This document shows positions 1-11,895 of a stretch of 64,000 nt of DNA, in pieces; the stretch's first letter is position 1; each line of letters starts with the position of its first letter. The stretch covers positions 930,001 through 994,000 of the forward strand of contig JADLSH010000344.1 in assembly GCA_016169945.1 (NCBI GenBank), read 5' to 3'. The DNA is from Trachythela sp. YZ-2020 (taxonomy: Eukaryota; Cnidaria; Anthozoa; Malacalcyonacea; Clavulariidae). The position numbers and the translations under genes are program-made. Under the pieces are notes generated by a model. It did no database searches and had not been told where the DNA came from. It saw only the letters and a list, made by a program, of their open reading frames with translations.

Positions 1-259
1 AACTGACCATAGTATTATCAGTTCTGTCTGGCGAAATTTTTCCAGTAAGTGCAATCAATTAAGGGTTCAGTGTTACTCCAGGAGGAAACCGGAGTACCCA
101 GCCAGGGAGAAAACCAGCGAACTTTGGTCAAGGAGTACCTGCAGAATCAAACATAAACCTAACGAAATCAAAACTTATAGTAAGGATCATGCTATGTCTT
201 ATTGGTTCAGTGTTACGACGGGAGAAACACGGAATATCCGGTGAAAACTGTATCTGTGG

Positions 260-594
260 TACACACGTAAAATACTCACATCTTGTCAACAAGATGTGTT
301 CGCAACAGACTTATAGCAAGCTTGTCAACAACTTGTTACAATGTGGTCATTTTATCGATTTGCTACAAGGTTGTCGCTCACAACTTGTTAACAAGTTGTT
401 GAATTGCAGGACGATAACAAGTCGTTGGAACAACTTGTGACAAGTCTGTTAAGTCAACAACCTTGTGGCAAGTTCTCAACAAGCCGATGCCAACTTGTCA
501 ACAAGCCGGGAACAAGCAGTGCGAACACTTCCTGGCAACAAGTTGTTGAAGCAAGTCTGCAGGTTTGTCACAACTTGTGCGTTATTACGTGTGA
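260..594. repeat. ACACGTAAAAAC-ended element with CAAGTTGT-rich core, copy 1
   Basis: It begins with tacacacgtaaaa and ends with an inverted match (gcgttattacgtgtg). The core is a scrambled array of short inverted motifs such as caacttgttaacaagttg. It lies in the RBPMS-type gene's upstream intron. Other copies are at 8334, 21760, 52645 and 59673. No coding capacity is seen. Confidence 0.65.
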
Positions 595-1142
595 TTTGCC
601 GGTATAATTAATCTCGAAGCACTCTTCTCATATGCAGCAATTGCAAGAAGTTGAACTTCAGCTGTAGATGTGAAAAGCATATATATCACTGCACCACAGT
701 AGAAAACGCACGCTGAGACTTAAAAAAATTGGAATGCGGCCTGTATAATAGCTTCAGTACAGCCTACAGGCAACACAAAATAACTTCATAGAACAATGTG
801 ACAAACTGTGACTTAAATAGATGACAATACAACAACAACAACCCTGAAACCTTCAAATATATCATTCATCGCTATCTACACTGGAAGAAGGGCCATTAGG
901 CATTAGGTAGAATACTGTAAAGGTAGTAATGTAAATATATAATCTCACCCTCTTGAAATAAAGTTTTATTATTATTATTAGTAGTAGTACTAGTAGTAAT
1001 ACTATTTAATCAGGAAAACTTTTTCATTTTACAATGATTTTCAAAAAGGACCTGAATTAATTAATTTAACTACATTTAGGTTAATACAATAAAAATACAA
1101 AGACAAGATAACTATTAGCACAATACAAATTACAAAATTATT

Positions 1143-1556
1143 TTAGTAAAAATCTATGGAGACTACGTTTAAAAATTGAAATGTTTGGTGAGTTCCTATA
1201 TCAACGTTTAAAGAATTCCAGTCTTTGATCGCAGGATAACATGTTCTATATTTTCCCCAGTTACGTACAACGCGAGGCGACCTTAGATATTTATTCCGTA
1301 GATTGTAACTATATGTTTCACCTCCTGTTAAAAGCTCCATCGAATGATCTGTATAACCATTGACGCATTTATATAATATATCATACACGAGAAGGAGTTT
1401 ATTATAGTGATTTGAAACACCGAAACGTGTGTTGAAAAACAAGGCGCTAGCCGAGTTTTTTAACATACTTTGAGGTGTTTTTAAATCACTATAATAAACG
1501 ACTTCGAGTGTATGAAATAGCTTCTCAAACAAACCAGTATTTAAAGAGAAATTCAA
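1143..1556 (-). pseudogene. Relic of a non-LTR retrotransposon ORF2 C-terminus
   Basis: A 137-codon minus-strand frame has the layout of LINE ORF2 tails: a LVYDILYKCVNG stretch, a YNLRNKYLRSPRVVRNWGK stretch, then AIKDWNSLNVDI. Similar endings (YK-C-NG, then R-T-R, then W-NSLP) close many CR1/RTE-type ORF2 proteins. No reverse transcriptase core is present, so it is a 5'-truncated dead copy in an intron. An ATT-rich tract sits beside it at 966-985. The family assignment is tentative. Confidence 0.55.
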
Positions 1557-1813
1557 CGCGAAAGTTGAATTAATTTATGGGTGTTTATTACCGTGGTATC
1601 AAGACAACGATACGATGGTGATTTCCTTTGTGTTTTGCTCATGAATTATTAATGATTTGAGAAGTAATATTTACAAACGTCTGTGATAAAATCTTCTCTT
1701 TTCTAATGCTATCCAATTTAACGCAGTCAATGCTTCAGAAGACGAGGAGTGTAACGGTTTATTGCCACGCATTCAAAATGTTTATCACGTACTTATAATG
1801 TTCTGTTCTGTAG

Positions 1814-4800
1814 GGTTACGAAGGATTTCAACTAAAGCTTACAGATAAACAGGTATACCTTCATAGTACCACTACCATAAAATATCAATTGTTATTATCA
1901 AAATCATTAATAGATTTGAATTTAACATCAACTCTCATATGTTTGTTTCATTCCAGGGAAAGCCATCGGTAAGCATTGCTATTTTTGTTCTTTCAAGAGT
2001 TTCATCAGGCAATTTAACATCTTTGAAACCAAGGAACTTATCTTGGTAGAATTGAACTGATAGTTTGATGGTTTAATTCAAGTTTGGTATATATTTTCTC
2101 TTCAGCCTGTCGCGTTTGTTACATTTCTGGAAAGAGAAGATGCAGAGGAATGCAAGAGCGATCTACAGGTGAGCGGAGTTTAGTTTAGTTTAGTTTAGTT
2201 TAGTTTATAGTTTAGTTTGGTTTAGTTTAGCTTAGTTTAGTTTAGTTTAGTTTAGCTTAGCTTAGCTTAGTTTAGTTTAGTTTAGTTTAGTTTAGTTTAG
2301 CTTAGTTTAGTTTAGTTTAGTTTAGTTTAGTTAGTTTATTCGGCGGTTGACTGTTGTGTAAAACTACCTGAAAAATACAACAAGAACTTCGACGTTTCGA
2401 GCGAAGGCCCTTCGTCTGGAAGTTAGTGACTAACTTCCAGACTAACTTCCAGACGAAGGTCGAAACGTCGAAGTTCTTATTGTATTTTTCAGGTAGTTTT
2501 ACACAACAGTCAACCGCCGAATATTTGTTACACTCTACCCACACTGGCACCGCACGTTCGAGTTAGTTTAGTTTAGTTTTTTGTTATTAGTTAACAGGTT
2601 TTACAACCAAATTGACAAAGGTCTCCGAATTATAATTAGTTATGGTTAATGCATGCCTATAAGGGTTAGTTTTTAGTGAGGGATGAAAACCGGAGTACCC
2701 GGAGAGAATGCCTCGAAGCACAGGAGAAAATCAACCTCCTTACATGAGTTTATCAAGCACAGGGAAGTTACCCAACCTAAGTATATATCCCTGCCCTCGA
2801 CCTGCTGTATAGCCGGCTTAACTCAGAGGTAAGGGGCAGCGCGCTAACCGCATCTGCCACCAGTGCTTCCTTGATGTTAGCACTGTGCATGGTAGTAGTC
2901 TAAAGACTTGTTTATGCATCATGAAGTCATCTTATATTAAGAACTTGGTGCATTACATGGTGACATTACGTTATTAAATTCTAGGGTGTCCGTTTTGACC
3001 CTGAAGTAAATCAAGCGTTAAGAATCGAATTTGCCAGAACGAACACCAAAGTGAGCAAAATGGCGTACAGGAATGGTGCCACCAAGATGGCTTCACCGAC
3101 CGAGGCTTTAACACCACGTAAGACTATAAGTTTGCTAAAATGATGCAAGTGATATCATATGAAACTTTTAATATTAATAGCTGTTATATATATTTAACAA
3201 CTTCGTCCACCACACTTACCCGTTTGGATGGTGAGCCGGTTTAGGCCAGATAACCGAGGGGTGGTCTACTTGGGCTCGGTGGTGAATTGGTATCTTGAGC
3301 TGACCATCCCTTAAAGAGCTATAGCACCTTCACACCAATTATACCAATAGGTGGGTTTCACTAAGCATTATCGTGCAGCAAATTAAATGGTGGTCAACCT
3401 GCATTTATAAAAGTGAGAAAATAATGATAATTCTTTTCATTATGACATAGCAGTCTTGTATTTGAAGGTATATAAATAAAATTGAGAGATGTAATTCAAT
3501 TTTCTTGCTCCTATAAGTGTCAACATTTCTGAAGTTGACCACCATCTGTTGCCCTGTAACACGTGGTAAAACCCACCAATTGGTACAAATTTATAACGAA
3601 TCACGAAAACAAAAACTATTTGCTCCTGAATCGTTTGCTTCGCACGCAACGATATATCTTGGAAAGTCTTTCCCAAGTCAACTCCACGACTCTCTGAAGG
3701 GAAATAGAGTAATAGACCGTCTCTAAGTGGCTGTGATCTGCTCTTAGTCCTGTATATTGTATTGGGTTTCCTGTGGGTAAGAGACTGGGATTATAATATA
3801 TGGTGGTGTATACTCCCTTCCGATGATAGCGGTGTGCCCAAACTAGGTAAATCATGCAGTCTATATAGTTCATATGTGTAAATTGAAATTATAATTTACA
3901 CAATCAATCTACTGAAAAATACAATAAGAACTTCGACGACAAAGCATCTAATATCAACCTTGGATTTTAAACTATAGCCACATTACTATAAGCTACTTGT
4001 CTGCGATGATTGATAAATCAATTAATCTTTCAACCTTAAGTTTTGGTTGACGAACTCTGCTTTGAGAAACTTTTTGACACCAGCGCAAAACACAACTTAT
4101 GACTTATTACTCGGTCGGTCACGCAACATTACGTTTCTTATATAACAGGTTAAAAATTTATAATTAATATTTATTTTCATTAGTCAACAATATTTATTTG
4201 TCTGCCGATAGTCTAGGACCTGTATAGGAGTTTGTATGCGTTTCATTTAGCACAGGCAATCTCAACTGTTTTAGGGTAAAATGACCATGGCGGTCAACAT
4301 GGCATATGTGCCAAAACCTGAATCCGGGACGAAAGTCCTGAAAATGACCCCGCCCTGAAACGGCAGTGCCGACATAGCTCTACCTTCCGAAAAGCAAAAG
4401 CGACAGCCTTTCTGAAGTGCTTATAGTGTTTAGAAGGGTTGCTTTTAGGGGTGTTATTGGAAGGAAAAATTTGTCTAAATATAATATTTTACAAGAAAAT
4501 GACCATGCACCACCCCAGGTCAACTGCTAATTATGCATGAAATAACTCATATACCTGGCAGAGATTAAATTTTCTTATTTCCTATAAATTTTTATCATGG
4601 GATGAAAAACTATGTTTAATTTAATATAATTATTGTAGATTTCATAAGGATTGACGTTGTTTTGTTTAAATATGATACATTTTATTTCACTTACCCCCCA
4701 CCAAAACACGATTTCAGCCATATTTTGCCGTCTTGTTTGCTTTTTATCGCCGAGTCTTGCAAGTATCATCCAATTGTTGTACTTTTACATATTGATAGAT

Positions 4801-7800
4801 GGCTAAAGAAGATTTCAACCAAGTTTCGTCAAGTTTTGAAGCAGTGCAGTGTATTTTATCTTCGATGTTGTGTCCTTCGATATTTCGTCAAATATGCCGC
4901 CATTGCAAGCCTCGCAGCTTCTCTGCCCGATAAATGCCACTTCTTCGTCTTCATATGTATTTAGATTACAGTATCCAAGAGTGCTTCATTGTAGAATAGT
5001 CCCCATTGAAAAATTGAAAACATTAGTTGCACTTGAAAGGCAAAAACCTCCCATAACACATTTAGGACCAGAATCAAGAACACAAGTTTAAAAATAATTT
5101 GAAAGTCACGCGCAATCTTCGCGAAAACTCCTCGTGGGCTACTTAACAGGGGGGGGGAAATTTTCACGAAACGTTTGTTCGCCACCACAGAATGACAGAA
5201 GTACAGAACCCAAGTAAATATATTATATTTATTGTATTTTTATGATAAAAACAATAGAAAAAACGGCAAAAATTTATTGTTTTTATCATAAATCATAAAA
5301 ATACAATAAATATAATATATTTACTTTGGCGAACAAACGTTTTGTGAAAATATTCCCCTGTTAAGTAGGCCACGAGTTTTAAACTTGTGTTCTTGATTCT
5401 GGTCCTAAATGTGTTATTTTGCCTTTCAAGTGCAACTAATGTTTTCAATTTTTCAATTGGGACTATTCTACAATGAAGCTACTGTAATCTAAATACATAT
5501 GAAGACGAAGAAGTGGCATTTATCGGGCAGAGAAGCTGCGAGGCTTGCAATGGCGGCATATTTGACGAAATATCGAAGGACACAACATCGTAGATAAAAT
5601 ACACTGCACTGCGACGAAACTTGGTTGAAATCTTCTTTAGCCATCTATCCATATGTAAAGTACAACAATTGGATGATACTTGCAAGACTCGGCGATAAAA
5701 AGCAAACAAGACGGCAAAATATGGCTGAAATCGTGTTTTAAGTGAAATAAAATGTATCATATTTAAACAAAACAATGTCAATCCTTATGAAATCTACAAT
5801 AATTATATTAAATTAAACATAGTTTTTCATCCCATGATAAAAATTTATAGGAAATAAGAAAATTTAATCTCTGCCAGGTATATGAGTTATTTCATGCATA
5901 ATTAGCAGTTGACCTGGGGTGGTGCATGGTCATTTTCTTGTAAAATATTATATTTAGACAAATTTTTCCTTCCAATAAAAGCAACCCTTCTAAAGGCTGT
6001 CTCTTTGCTTTTTGGAAGCACTGGATTCAGGTTTTGGCACATATGCCATGTTGACTTACTACAAACTCCTATGCAGGTCCTAGACTACGACTAAAATAGC
6101 GGTTCTGCCGACTGAAGCTTCGAATAAAATTAGTGGGGGGGGGGGGTATCACACCCCCACACCCTCCGTAGCGCCGGGCCTGCTTCGCTCGAAACGTCGA
6201 AGTTCTTATTGTATTTTTCAGGTAGATAATGTAGATTGATCCGAAAGACCCGAAGTAATTATAAATTTTTACCTATTTCTTCAATTACAGTGGATCTTAC
6301 TGGCCTTAGCTTTTTTGCATCAGAACCAGTATGGCATCATGCTAGGTAGGTTTATTTAAGGTGGCTGCACACATGCATATACTAATGATTTAAGATTTAG
6401 AGGTTGTATTTTCACATACAGAGCGGTGTTAGGTAAAACGTATTCTGGAACTGTATTCGCTTAACAGTTGCAAGCAAGATCTCGTTTTACTTCATTGCCA
6501 ATATTTTTCCTGCTAAACGTGCCCAGAAGGCAACAAAGAAATGAATGAGAATGATAATAATATCGGTGGAGTGAAGCACGGACCATGTCCACCGCTGTTT
6601 CTCAGTGCGTGCATTTCTACATAACATGGCTCTGTGTGCAGAAATTGCCTCCTGTAAAATGGCCTTAAGATGAAATTACTTTTTTGTTTGTTTGACTTCC
6701 CATATTATTTGTATTTTCTAGAATTCCATACGTCGATAGTCCTACCTCCCCACTGCCTTCACCCATACATTCACCCGTCATCAATCACTTTCCACACACT
6801 TTACAGGTTTGTATGATGACACAAGATACTATTCTCTACTATAATTCCTGCCAGAGGGCCTAAGTTGCATTTTTCGCAACTGCTATTGGCTAGGTCTACA
6901 AAAATGTACATATATTTCCGTTCGAGTATTCCATCTACCAAAACCATTTACTATTAATCCTATCGAACGAGATGCCGAGCAAAATCTTGAATTTATCAAA
7001 AATGATGCCTTATGTACACTTTGGGGCTGTTTAGCGGGCCAGTTTAGTTCTAAAGCCGCGCACAGACGAGCAAGTTTTCCTTGACAAGTTTTATTTTCTT
7101 GTATGTATGACAACAAATTGACAAGTTTTACTTGACAAGGAGCCTTGTTTAAAAGCTAGTCATACCAGACTAAAAAAATTGATCGAAAAATCTTGTTTGC
7201 CGTACACTCGTCAAGGAACTTGTCAAGGAAAACTTGCTCGTCTGTACTGGGCGTAATAGTAAAGATTGACTGCTGAGCTTATTCATATACTTTTCTATTT
7301 TCCAGCACCACCCACTGTATCAACCACTCAATATGCAATCTGGTACCTTCTCGTTACGACCTCCTGCCATGGTAACCAGTGACAACACCATATGTTCCAC
7401 TTTGTTTGTGGCTAATTTAGGACAATCATGTACAGAAACAGAACTACATAATCTGTTCTCAAGGTAACGAAGATTGAGATTGAGTATTATTGTTGATGTG
7501 CATGATTGGTAAAGTTGATGAAGATAAGATACGATGGATTGTGTCTTCCCCCCCTGAAACGGGGCTCGATACGCTCCTTGTTACCTCCGCTAGCAGGCTA
7601 TGTTTTCACCTGGCCGGGTCTGTTTGTGTGTTTGTCACTTTGTCTCTAAGCATGCCCGATAACTAAAAAAATATCAAACATTTCAATACGAAAATTCGTA
7701 GAGTTAATGCCGACAAATCGATTAAATTGTGGTTCAATTTGGATGAAAATTGGATGTCAAATTTACAAATTGTAATGTCTAACATTTACCAAAAGAAACT

Positions 7801-9483
7801 AAAATTTTTTTAAAAAGTTGAATTTTTTCTGATGTTACTTTTTTTGTGCGTTTTTCACTCGCAATGTATCGTAGACATAGTATAGAATACTGGTCCTAAT
7901 TATCTTTTTTCGAACTTGTTCTTTTCTCTTTCGAACAAGGGGTTTGTTTGTGGCTTTAGTGCAAATATTATTGCACAACCCATGAGAACATTGAGAAGGT
8001 CTACGTAATATATAACACCCGGTATTTCCTGATATTCTGTTACAGAACTCAAGGTTTTAAGAGAATAAAGATGCTGAACAAAGGAAACGCTCCATGTTGT
8101 TTTGTAGAATATCAGGTAACAAAACATCTCAATTTCACGGTCACTAAAATGTTTTCACCATTAACCACGTACTGACAATAATGTTCTCTTTTCTTATCCA
8201 AGGATATTTATTCTGCGTCAATGGCGATGAATATGTTACAAGGGTAGGTCACTTTTTGTCCGTATTTCAATTTTCGGTGCACATTTTTCTCAACATGAAA
8301 GATAGGAATATTTTCATAAAGATGAAAAGAGAGAACACGCGTATAAAAACGCGCTGCAAGTTGTTACAGACCTGCATCAAACTTGTTACAAGGTTGTCGC
8401 AACCAGCTGGTAACAAGTCAGTGTATTTTCAATGCTGTTCCCAATCCCAGCCTGTTGACAAGTTGTCACTGGCCTCCATGAAACCTGCTACAAGATGATG
8501 ATTCCAAGTTCTTCGTCTTCCAGACGAAGGGTCTTCGCTCGAAACGTCGAAGTTCTTATTGTATTTTTCAGGTAGTTGTATCCGACTCTACCGCCGAATC
8601 TTCGTTAGACTCTACTTACACTGGCACCACGCGTTCGAGACATGTAACAAGTTGTTCCCACAACTTGTCGTCCTGCGATTCATCAACTATAGTCATGAGA
8701 AACGTGCAGCATTGTAATTGCCGGCAGGACAAACGAGGATGGGACTTGTCGAGAGTTGCATGATGAAAGTTGCGTGATGAAAGTCGCTCGCGTTTGATCG
8801 ACTCTCGTCAACCCTCTAATACTTTTAGCTCGTTCAAATTTTGTTGAGAGTTTTTGCTATGCGTGGAAATATCATTATCCGTTCAACTCTCATGCAACTC
8901 CTGTTCTCGTTTGACCAGAGGATGAGAGTTGTAAAAAATCTATCTAATTATCGACCTTGTTTGACCAGGGTTTTATAACTTGCTCAGGACTTGCTAATTC
9001 GCAAGTCTGTTGCGAACACATCTTGTTGAATAGATGTGAAATTTCTATATGTACACATTCATTTCATTTCATTCTTTTGTTGAAAATTGTTATTTTCTTT
9101 AGGCAAGTGATGCCATCTTCAGATGGAGTAAGAGGAGGAATCAGGATTGAATACGCAAGATCGAGAATGGGGGAGGTGAGTTTATTGGCAGGCTGCATCA
9201 TCACAATAGGGTTGCCTATATGGTAAAAGAGGCCCCAAAAGGCCCAATATTATATTTTTGTTTGATTCCTGTCATTGGATTTGATACGGAAATTGGCACC
9301 CAATGCACCCCCCCACTCCCGGTAAATCCATCCCTGAAAGAACCGCTAACTTCGAACTTAATATGCTTATTTGTTATCATTCCTTTTTACCAGCGTAGAT
9401 ATTCAGTGAATGGCGAAACAGTGATCACAAGTCACCCTATGAGTCCTATTGGACCACCTATCAGTATCTCTAGCTACAGCTGA
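1814..9483 (+). CDS. RBPMS/couch potato/MEC-8-type RNA-binding protein, two RRMs (5' end off window)
   Basis: Eleven exons join in one open frame: 1814-1852, 1957-1968, 2106-2168, 2985-3117, 6291-6345, 6722-6806, 7306-7463, 8046-8115, 8203-8243, 9103-9175, 9394-9483 (stop TGA). All have AG/GT borders and encode 272 residues. The first four exons are the second half of RRM1: GYEGFQLKLTDKQ, then RNP1-like PVAFVTF, then GVRFDPEVNQALRIEFARTN, close to RBPMS and Drosophila Cpo. A Pro/Ser-rich linker follows. Exons from 7306 form a second RRM with RNP2 TLFVANLG, RNP1-like CCFVEYQ and a final IRIEYARSRMGE. Vertebrate RBPMS has one RRM; C. elegans MEC-8 has two, so this matches the two-RRM form. By family it should bind RNA in nucleus or cytoplasm and act in splicing or mRNA control. 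The RNP2 half of RRM1 and the start codon are left of the window. The family call is strong; the exact orthologue is not settled. Confidence 0.9.
1957..1968 (+). other. 12-nt microexon (Gly-Lys-Pro-Ser) inside RRM1
   Basis: ttccag precedes and gtaagc follows the twelve bases GGAAAGCCATCG. The neighbouring exons are both phase 0, so including or skipping it keeps frame. It adds GKPS just before PVAFVTF. Drosophila Cpo has a similar Gly-Lys-x-x-Ser insertion at this point, while vertebrate RBPMS runs straight from KQ to PV. I infer a real, possibly alternative, microexon. Confidence 0.7.
2178..2337 (+). repeat. (GTTTA)n pentamer array
   Basis: About thirty copies of GTTTA/TTTAG with occasional gcttA variants start 10 bp after the donor of exon 2106-2168. 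On the sense strand each unit contains TTTAG, which resembles the end of a 3' splice site. Confidence 0.9.
2338..2523. mobile_element. Foldback MITE with near-perfect terminal inverted repeats
   Basis: attcggcggttgactgttg at the left is matched by its reverse complement at the right. The arms then continue through aaactacctgaaaaataca and the GAAACGTCGAAG motif to a centre near 2430. The same GAAACGTCGAAG-to-CAGGTAG segment recurs at 3910, 6185-6226, 8530-8575 and 15730-15836, so it marks a dispersed family. Confidence 0.8.
3345..3585. mobile_element. MITE with GGTGGGTTTCAC-like ends, copy 1
   Basis: The left end ggtgggtttcactaagca pairs with gtggtaaaacccacc at the right. The interior (cagtcttgtatttgaaggta, then gctcctataagtgtcaaca) recurs at 26205-26425 inverted and at 30287-30645, giving a three-copy family in this window. 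Confidence 0.6.
4211..6086. mobile_element. 1.9-kb foldback palindrome in an RBPMS-type gene intron
   Basis: Left arm 4211 to about 5257 (gtctaggacctgtatagga at its end) is the inverted repeat of right arm about 5277-6086 (ending tcctatgcaggtcctagac). The arms pair through several hundred bases, for example ccatgcaccaccccaggtc at about 4503 and its complement near 5920. The right arm lacks blocks present in the left. The centre is an AT-rich hairpin loop. Open frames on both arms are mirror images of each other, so they are not independent genes. Confidence 0.85.
6845..7010 (+). repeat. 5'-truncated tRNA-derived SINE remnant
   Basis: From ttcctgccagagggcctaag onward the sequence follows the SINE at 20281-20458 (gggcctaagttgcat, cgcaactgct, ctaggtct, ttccgttcgagtattccatc, cgaacgagatgccgag). 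The A-box half is missing. Confidence 0.5.
8334..8690. repeat. CAAGTTGT-core element, copy 2, split by another repeat
   Basis: The core runs 8334-8498 (gcaagttgttacagacctgc and similar) and resumes at about 8638 (catgtaacaagttgttccca). Between, 8505-8637 is a copy of the GAAACGTCGAAG family with the same tail as at 2520-2565 (accgccgaat, then cactggcaccac, then gttcgag). This is a younger repeat inside an older one. Confidence 0.55.
8700..8985. repeat. GTTTGACC/GAGAGTTG repeat, related to the element at 29341
   Basis: It has several gagagttgcatgatgaaag and caactctcatgcaactc motifs and ends with tgtttgaccagg. The same ends and motifs (gtcaaacga, ctctcgtttgacc) frame the 21-mer array at 29535-30010. 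Non-coding. Confidence 0.45.
9205..9345 (+). repeat. Dispersed repeat copy (GAGGCCCC...GGATTTGATAC)
   Basis: ggttgcctatatggtaaaag through ggtaaatccatccctg repeats at 28558-28720 with small changes (ggttgcctagatggttaaag). A diverged version is near 35025-35115. It lies in the last intron of the RBPMS-type gene. Confidence 0.5.
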
Positions 9484-10431
9484 GTAGTATATAAAGACAT
9501 ACATAAAGTACTGGAGAAGGTTATAAATATGCGTATAATTGTTTTATAATGTATACTTACATCAGTAATGAGAACTTTTATACTATTTATATAAAGAGAT
9601 TTTAAGGGTTTATGTACAAATTAATCAATCTTGATTTATACAAATTGGTGGAGTTTTTAATCAGTAATACGAACAATCGTGATTTATTCTTACGTCATAG
9701 TCAAATATAGTCCATTTATGTGATTGGTTAACTTGACACTTTGTCACATAACTGACCAATCACAACAAAATAACGGTATAAGTAATAACGATCAATGATC
9801 TATAAGTCTCAAGCAAGTTCAAGGACGCCAGGTATACCGTTTGCCATACAGGCTAAGACAAAATCGGTTAACTACATGCGCCCTACGAGAGGGTCTAGAT
9901 GGGGTTTAATTTGAAGTGTTATATGCCCCTATTTTATAATGTTTAATGTTGCTACGCTAAACATGTTGCTGTTTACTGTCATAGAAAAATGAGCTGTTCA
10001 GTGTTGTAATTACTACAAAAAGTCTAACACATTCCAAAAAATACTATCAAGCCTGCATGCAGGTTGCGTATTGAATGGGGCGAGAAATTGCATGGTTTTA
10101 ACATTTTCAGGAAATTAGCAAAATTTTACTGTTATGCGAAATTTCTTACTGTTAGGTGTTAAATTGCTAAAAAAATAATGTTTACTGTTTTGGGTACCCC
10201 CCCCATCTAGACCCTCCTACGAGGCAGCAGACGACGACGGTCAACAACAATATCTATCTTTTCACATATAATGAAAGAAATCATCTCACTCTGATGACTG
10301 TTGTTGTCCAGCATCTACTGCACGATTGTGAGTTAGTAAACTACTGAAATCTATACCCATGCAATTCACAACTTTGGATAACTCACATGACTTGAAACTA
10401 TTGTTCCAGTGTAAGAAAGCATAGAATAGAA
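9484..10431. other. Downstream flank of the RBPMS-type gene, no gene seen
   Basis: AT-rich sequence after the TGA; no canonical AATAAA was seen close to the stop. No ORF with family resemblance on either strand. Confidence 0.5.
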
Positions 10432-10608
10432 CAGTGGCGGAAATTTCGGTGGAGTTGACAAAATAGACAATTTGTGACCAAAAAGGGGCTAAAAACAGCC
10501 GATTTTGAGTGTAAATGGGGGGTTTGTCGGTAATCTACAAGTTTGTCGGAAATTTAGGAGGCTTGCCCCCCCCCACCGGAAAAGTCAATTCCCGCCACTG
10601 GAATAGAA
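10424..10608. mobile_element. hAT-like MITE, 8-bp target duplication GAATAGAA
   Basis: GAATAGAA at 10424-10431 and again at 10601-10608 flanks a 169-bp element starting cagtggcgg and ending ccgccactg. The 8-bp duplication and short CAGTGGCG ends are the hAT signature. No transposase. Compare 32482-32910. Confidence 0.85.
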
Positions 10609-11206
10609 CAAAAGTGATTTCAGCATATTTATCTATAATGCACTACTTGCACTACTTTTCATTCTCATGTAAAATTCGGGGCCAGATCTCAATTTTACTC
10701 TGAATACGTTTTAAAGTTGCATCGTGTAACATGGCCTTAACAAGGCATGTGAGTTATCCATGTGTGTGAATTGGGTTGAACCGAATATATCAAAAAGTGT
10801 TAGCTGATTTTATCTATGGGCTATAACTGGCGCCATTTTGATTAATATATTTGTAAAATGTGATTCTTATTTGATCGTCTAAAATCTTTAGATAATTTAT
10901 TTATTTATTTTAATAATGACCATTTGGTCAAGTTGATATTTGTTTACAAATAGAAATAATTGTTTATAAAGTTATGTTGTCATTTTTATGCCGGGTACAT
11001 GTCCAGAAATACGCGACATTTGAGTCCGCACGCCCCCCCCCCCCCCCATGTGTTGTGTTCAATATATTTGACATGCTTTGCCAGGTTAGCATTCTCTTCT
11101 TTTAACAAACTCTTCTCTTTTACAACCGCTGGGTGATAGTGAGTTAGTGACGGTTTTTACACAGAAACGAATGAATGTTTAACGACAGACATTCTCCTTT
11201 CCTTGT

Positions 11207-11301
11207 GGACACCTCTCTAAAAATAACCTATAATATGGACCCTCTCTTACGCGGACACCTCTCTAAAAATAACCTATAATATGGACCCTCTCTTACGCGG
11301 A
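11207..11301 (+). repeat. 46-bp tandem duplication
   Basis: ggacacctctctaaaaataa begins two adjacent identical units with a 46-bp period, about 600 bp upstream of the aconitase start codon. No functional motif recognised. Confidence 0.8.
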
Positions 11302-11895
11302 CAACAGACCGAAATGACTGAATTTGTCAGCGGGGGGCTAGATATGCATTTATTTCCTGTATTCTCAGTAACAATTTTTTTGGGTAACGGACTAAGCTTT
11401 CAATTCAATTATAAAAGCAAGGTGTTGTCATTGGAATATTATAACACTCTTCTGAATGAAGTTGTTCTTCAATTCTCTTTTTTGCTTGTATTTTAGACAA
11501 AAGTGTCCTTCACTTGGGGGGGGTAGTTTACTGGGGGGTTTTATATGTTAAAAAAGGCCCTGCAATCCATAGATGCAAATGACCGTATTTACCTCGACGC
11601 CTGTGCCTCGGTAAATATACACCGCTTCTTACTTGCACATTATTGGATAATATTTATTTATCCTGAGATATCCATATTGATCATACAATGTTATCTTTTA
11701 TCAATTAATACCACTATCAGTTCCTCATTATCATCGAGTATCCCATAACACCCTAGCAAAACCCAAAACATCCCCAACATTCCACATTTCAAGTCCAAAG
11801 GAAGTCCCAAAGGTCAATCACAGCAACCTCGTTCCCAGGTTTTCCTGCAATCACAGGTCTGATTAACAGCACGTACCAACTTCAAAACACACAAA

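Noticed and set aside
4662..5781. Mirror-image 100-codon frames at 4662-4964 and 5479-5781
   Set aside because: They lie on opposite arms of the foldback palindrome and match no family.
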